Positions 62,464 through 64,000 of a stretch of DNA of 64,000 nucleotides are shown here, piece by piece (the first letter of the stretch is position 1; every line of letters starts with the position of its first letter). A model generated the notes under the pieces. That model was not told the DNA's origin, did no database searches, and worked only from the letters and a program-made list of their open reading frames with translations. The stretch covers positions 3,052,001-3,116,000 of the forward strand of contig NZ_CP116221.1 in assembly GCF_023556315.2 (NCBI RefSeq), given 5' to 3'. Source of the DNA: Psychroserpens ponticola. Lineage in GTDB: Bacteria; Bacteroidota; Bacteroidia; Flavobacteriales; Flavobacteriaceae. A program made the translations under genes and the position numbers.

Positions 62464-63426
62464 TTAGTATAAGGATAAACTTGACATAATAGGAAAAAAA
62501 GCAGGATACTGCATTCTATTTTTATCAACCAAATATTGCGTGAATTCAAATCTATTTTTCAGGATTGAATCATTCTTTGGAATATCAAAAGGCATAGAAT
62601 ATTGAAACTGATTTAATCTATATTGTAAATTTATATATTTTTTACCTAAAAACTTAAATTGACTAGGCAGCACGAATCCTTTATGAGAACTACCAAAAAC
62701 ATCTGCTTTTTGAATATTAAAGTTTCCTGGCAAATTAATTTCATTTACAGGCAAGTAAAATTTTTCGTCAATAAAGAGACGCTCTAATAATAGTTTGGTT
62801 TCTGTATGGAATTCTAAAATCAAGTTTGTGATTTCTTTTTTATTTGGTTGGTTTGTAAACCATATCGATCTAAATTTAAGAACTCTTTCAACTAAATCAT
62901 ACAGTTTTCCTTCTGAGATGTTTAAGAGTTTCAAATCAAATGAAATAGCCTTAGCTAAAAGCAAAAAAGATCGTAATTTCACAATTTTCAACGTTTTTTG
63001 AGTATCTAAAGTTATAAACATCTTAACTAAATATTCAATTGCGATTTGTTGGTTTAAACCAGTATTATTAAGTGATTCTACCTTGTTTAAATTCATGTCC
63101 TCTCCTCCTAATAGCTGTAGGTTTGACATTAAATTATATGGTAATGCTTCTTCTAAATCCTTTTTTTCAACACCGAAAAGTCCATGAGTTAAAATCAATT
63201 TTTCATCTTGAGACAAGTTACTTCGATAATCATTTCTATTCTCAGAATCATTTTGAAAAACACAGATTAGGTCCAAATCTGAAATACCAGGATCTTTTAC
63301 AGAACCCATTTGATAAACACTTAATATTGAATTATGCGCTAACAACTCCTTAACCATTTTAGCTTTAAGTGCGCTATATTTATCTAGTGAAATAGCACTA
63401 GGATATTCAATAAGTTCAATTTTCAT
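62464..63426 (-). CDS. Nucleotidyltransferase-like protein of unknown role
   Basis: The 320-residue protein has a minimal nucleotidyltransferase signature near its start: VYQMGS (Gly41-Ser42) and SDLDLI (Asp50, Asp52), matching the hG[GS]...[DE]h[DE] pattern of the Pol-beta-type superfamily. The remaining ~230 residues are mostly helical with no recognised domain, including a strand-rich segment near 230-275. It does not resemble sugar-nucleotide pyrophosphorylases. The stop of the upstream partial gene overlaps its ATG by one base, so the two are coupled. Role in the polysaccharide locus is unknown. Confidence 0.65.
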   Translation of the reverse strand: MKIELIEYPSAISLDKYSALKAKMVKELLAHNSILSVYQMGSVKDPGISDLDLICVFQNDSENRNDYRSNLSQDEKLILTHGLFGVEKKDLEEALPYNLMSNLQLLGGEDMNLNKVESLNNTGLNQQIAIEYLVKMFITLDTQKTLKIVKLRSFLLLAKAISFDLKLLNISEGKLYDLVERVLKFRSIWFTNQPNKKEITNLILEFHTETKLLLERLFIDEKFYLPVNEINLPGNFNIQKADVFGSSHKGFVLPSQFKFLGKKYINLQYRLNQFQYSMPFDIPKNDSILKNRFEFTQYLVDKNRMQYPAFFPIMSSLSLY

Positions 63427-64000
63427 TATATATCAGTTTTAATTTTTTTAAGTAATAACAACAGACTATTATAAAAGTTATCATTAACTAACTCTAAGTG
63501 TTTTTTTGGAATATTTATTGGCATAAATTTAAGTACAACCTTTCTAATTAACCTATTTGGTAGCTCTAATAATTTTCTCTGAAAACTATTGAAATGAGGA
63601 TTCCAATCATTTCTAATTTGAGAAGCCGTTTCCATTACCATCCATTCGTCCGGTGTAAAAACACCTTTCACAGCATCAAAACTTTCTCTTTTAAATATAC
63701 CTTCATTGTTTTTAGCTGAATAATAAAGACAAGGAACTAACATAATTTGACTTAAAAGACTTTTTAATTCAAATATGCTTTTAGGTCGCCATTTAGTAGC
63801 AATTTTATTTTCAAGCTGATTGACCATGTTATTTAACCCAATCTTGTAATCTGGTTTTTGTTTTATTTCAATCTTAAGTTCGATGTCTTTGGATATTGGA
63901 AATAGCGCCTTTGAATTTTCCAATATGGTCGTTGGCAAATAATACTCAGGATAATCTAACAATTGACTTTCTTTTATCTGAAACCAACCATGATGCTGAA
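63426..64000 (-). CDS. Uncharacterised protein, 5' end outside window (partial)
   Basis: The frame is open from the stop at 63426-63428 to the right edge of the window, about 191 codons. An in-frame TTG at 63962 is the first start-like codon inside, but the preceding codons (reading HHGWFQIKESQ) look coding, so the true start lies beyond base 64000. The visible part is cytoplasmic, with segments YPEYYLPTTILENSKALFP, KWRPKSIFELKSLLSQIMLV and FNSFQRKLLELPNRLIR. No family was recognised. It is coupled to the nucleotidyltransferase-like gene by a one-base overlap. Confidence 0.6.
   Translation of the reverse strand, partial: QHHGWFQIKESQLLDYPEYYLPTTILENSKALFPISKDIELKIEIKQKPDYKIGLNNMVNQLENKIATKWRPKSIFELKSLLSQIMLVPCLYYSAKNNEGIFKRESFDAVKGVFTPDEWMVMETASQIRNDWNPHFNSFQRKLLELPNRLIRKVVLKFMPINIPKKHLELVNDNFYNSLLLLLKKIKTDI

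Noticed and set aside
62460-62549. Longer start for the acyltransferase at 62549
   Set aside because: It would overlap the upstream gene by 86 bp and add a non-family extension; ATG 62459 sits 4 bp after that gene's stop.
1-64000. Insertion sequences, prophage, integrase, toxin-antitoxin pairs, restriction systems, tRNA genes
   Set aside because: Looked for on both strands through protein products and familiar motifs; none found.

Overview
The window is AT-rich chromosomal DNA from a member of the Flavobacteriaceae (phylum Bacteroidota). The grounds are: a short RpoD of the Bacteroidota type without region 1.1; many promoters of the TTG...TAnnTTTG type in place of TTGACA/TATAAT; lipoproteins whose signal Cys is followed by Ser/Asn/Asp; type IX secretion (T9SS) components and cargo with C-terminal sorting domains; a BamA-like lipoprotein (TamL); and an Nqr sodium pump. 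No tRNA, rRNA, CRISPR array, transposase or phage gene was seen.

Region 1 (1-9344) is core physiology. It holds the nqrABCDE part of a Na+-pumping NADH:quinone reductase operon (nqrE runs off the left edge), a porT/sprT-like T9SS gene with menaquinone methyltransferase ubiE, and divergently trkA-trkH for potassium uptake. Region 2 (9345-14040) holds two tiny tail-anchored proteins around a hairpin-rich spacer, a frameshifted NAD(P)-binding oxidoreductase, an aminotransferase, a fatty acid desaturase and rsmG. Region 3 (14089-23015) is envelope-oriented: an outer membrane barrel, a TlpA thioredoxin, an Omp28-like lipoprotein, a T9SS-secreted alpha/beta hydrolase, pruA, a possible circularly permuted NlpC/P60-like protein and apaG.

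Region 4 (23126-26312) is the most interesting metabolic locus. A group II PLP decarboxylase resembling cysteine sulfinate decarboxylase is divergent from a cysteine dioxygenase, which overlaps a Crp/Fnr-like regulator. Together they would turn cysteine into hypotaurine. A DinB-fold protein follows. Region 5 (26407-33204) holds the T9SS Plug protein, a TrmH-type RNA methyltransferase, tamL, fbaA and accD.

Region 6 (33240-39270) looks like an accessory block set into a housekeeping run (fbaA-accD ... rpsO-pnp ... rpoD-rpe). It contains secreted lipoproteins, including a tandem mosaic pair, a small barrel protein and a 1077-residue T9SS cargo hydrolase that is a paralogue of the one in region 3. 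A decayed lipoprotein gene lies between pnp and rpoD.

Region 7 (45103-64000, all minus strand) is a capsule/exopolysaccharide locus. It comprises a tyrosine autokinase (Wzc-like) and export lipoprotein (Wza-like), a WecA/TagO initiating transferase, UDP-GlcNAc 2-epimerase, a WecG/TagA-type transferase, three further glycosyltransferases, an O-antigen-ligase/polymerase-like membrane protein, AsnB, two hexapeptide acyltransferases, a dehydrogenase-oxidoreductase fusion, a probable alpha/alpha-barrel protein and an uncharacterised nucleotidyltransferase-like pair at the right edge. The tyrosine tail of the kinase is encoded by a hexanucleotide tandem repeat. Most genes from 50716 to 61714 overlap or nearly touch, so they probably form one long transcript; wecA, wecB and the wza-wzc pair have their own spacers.
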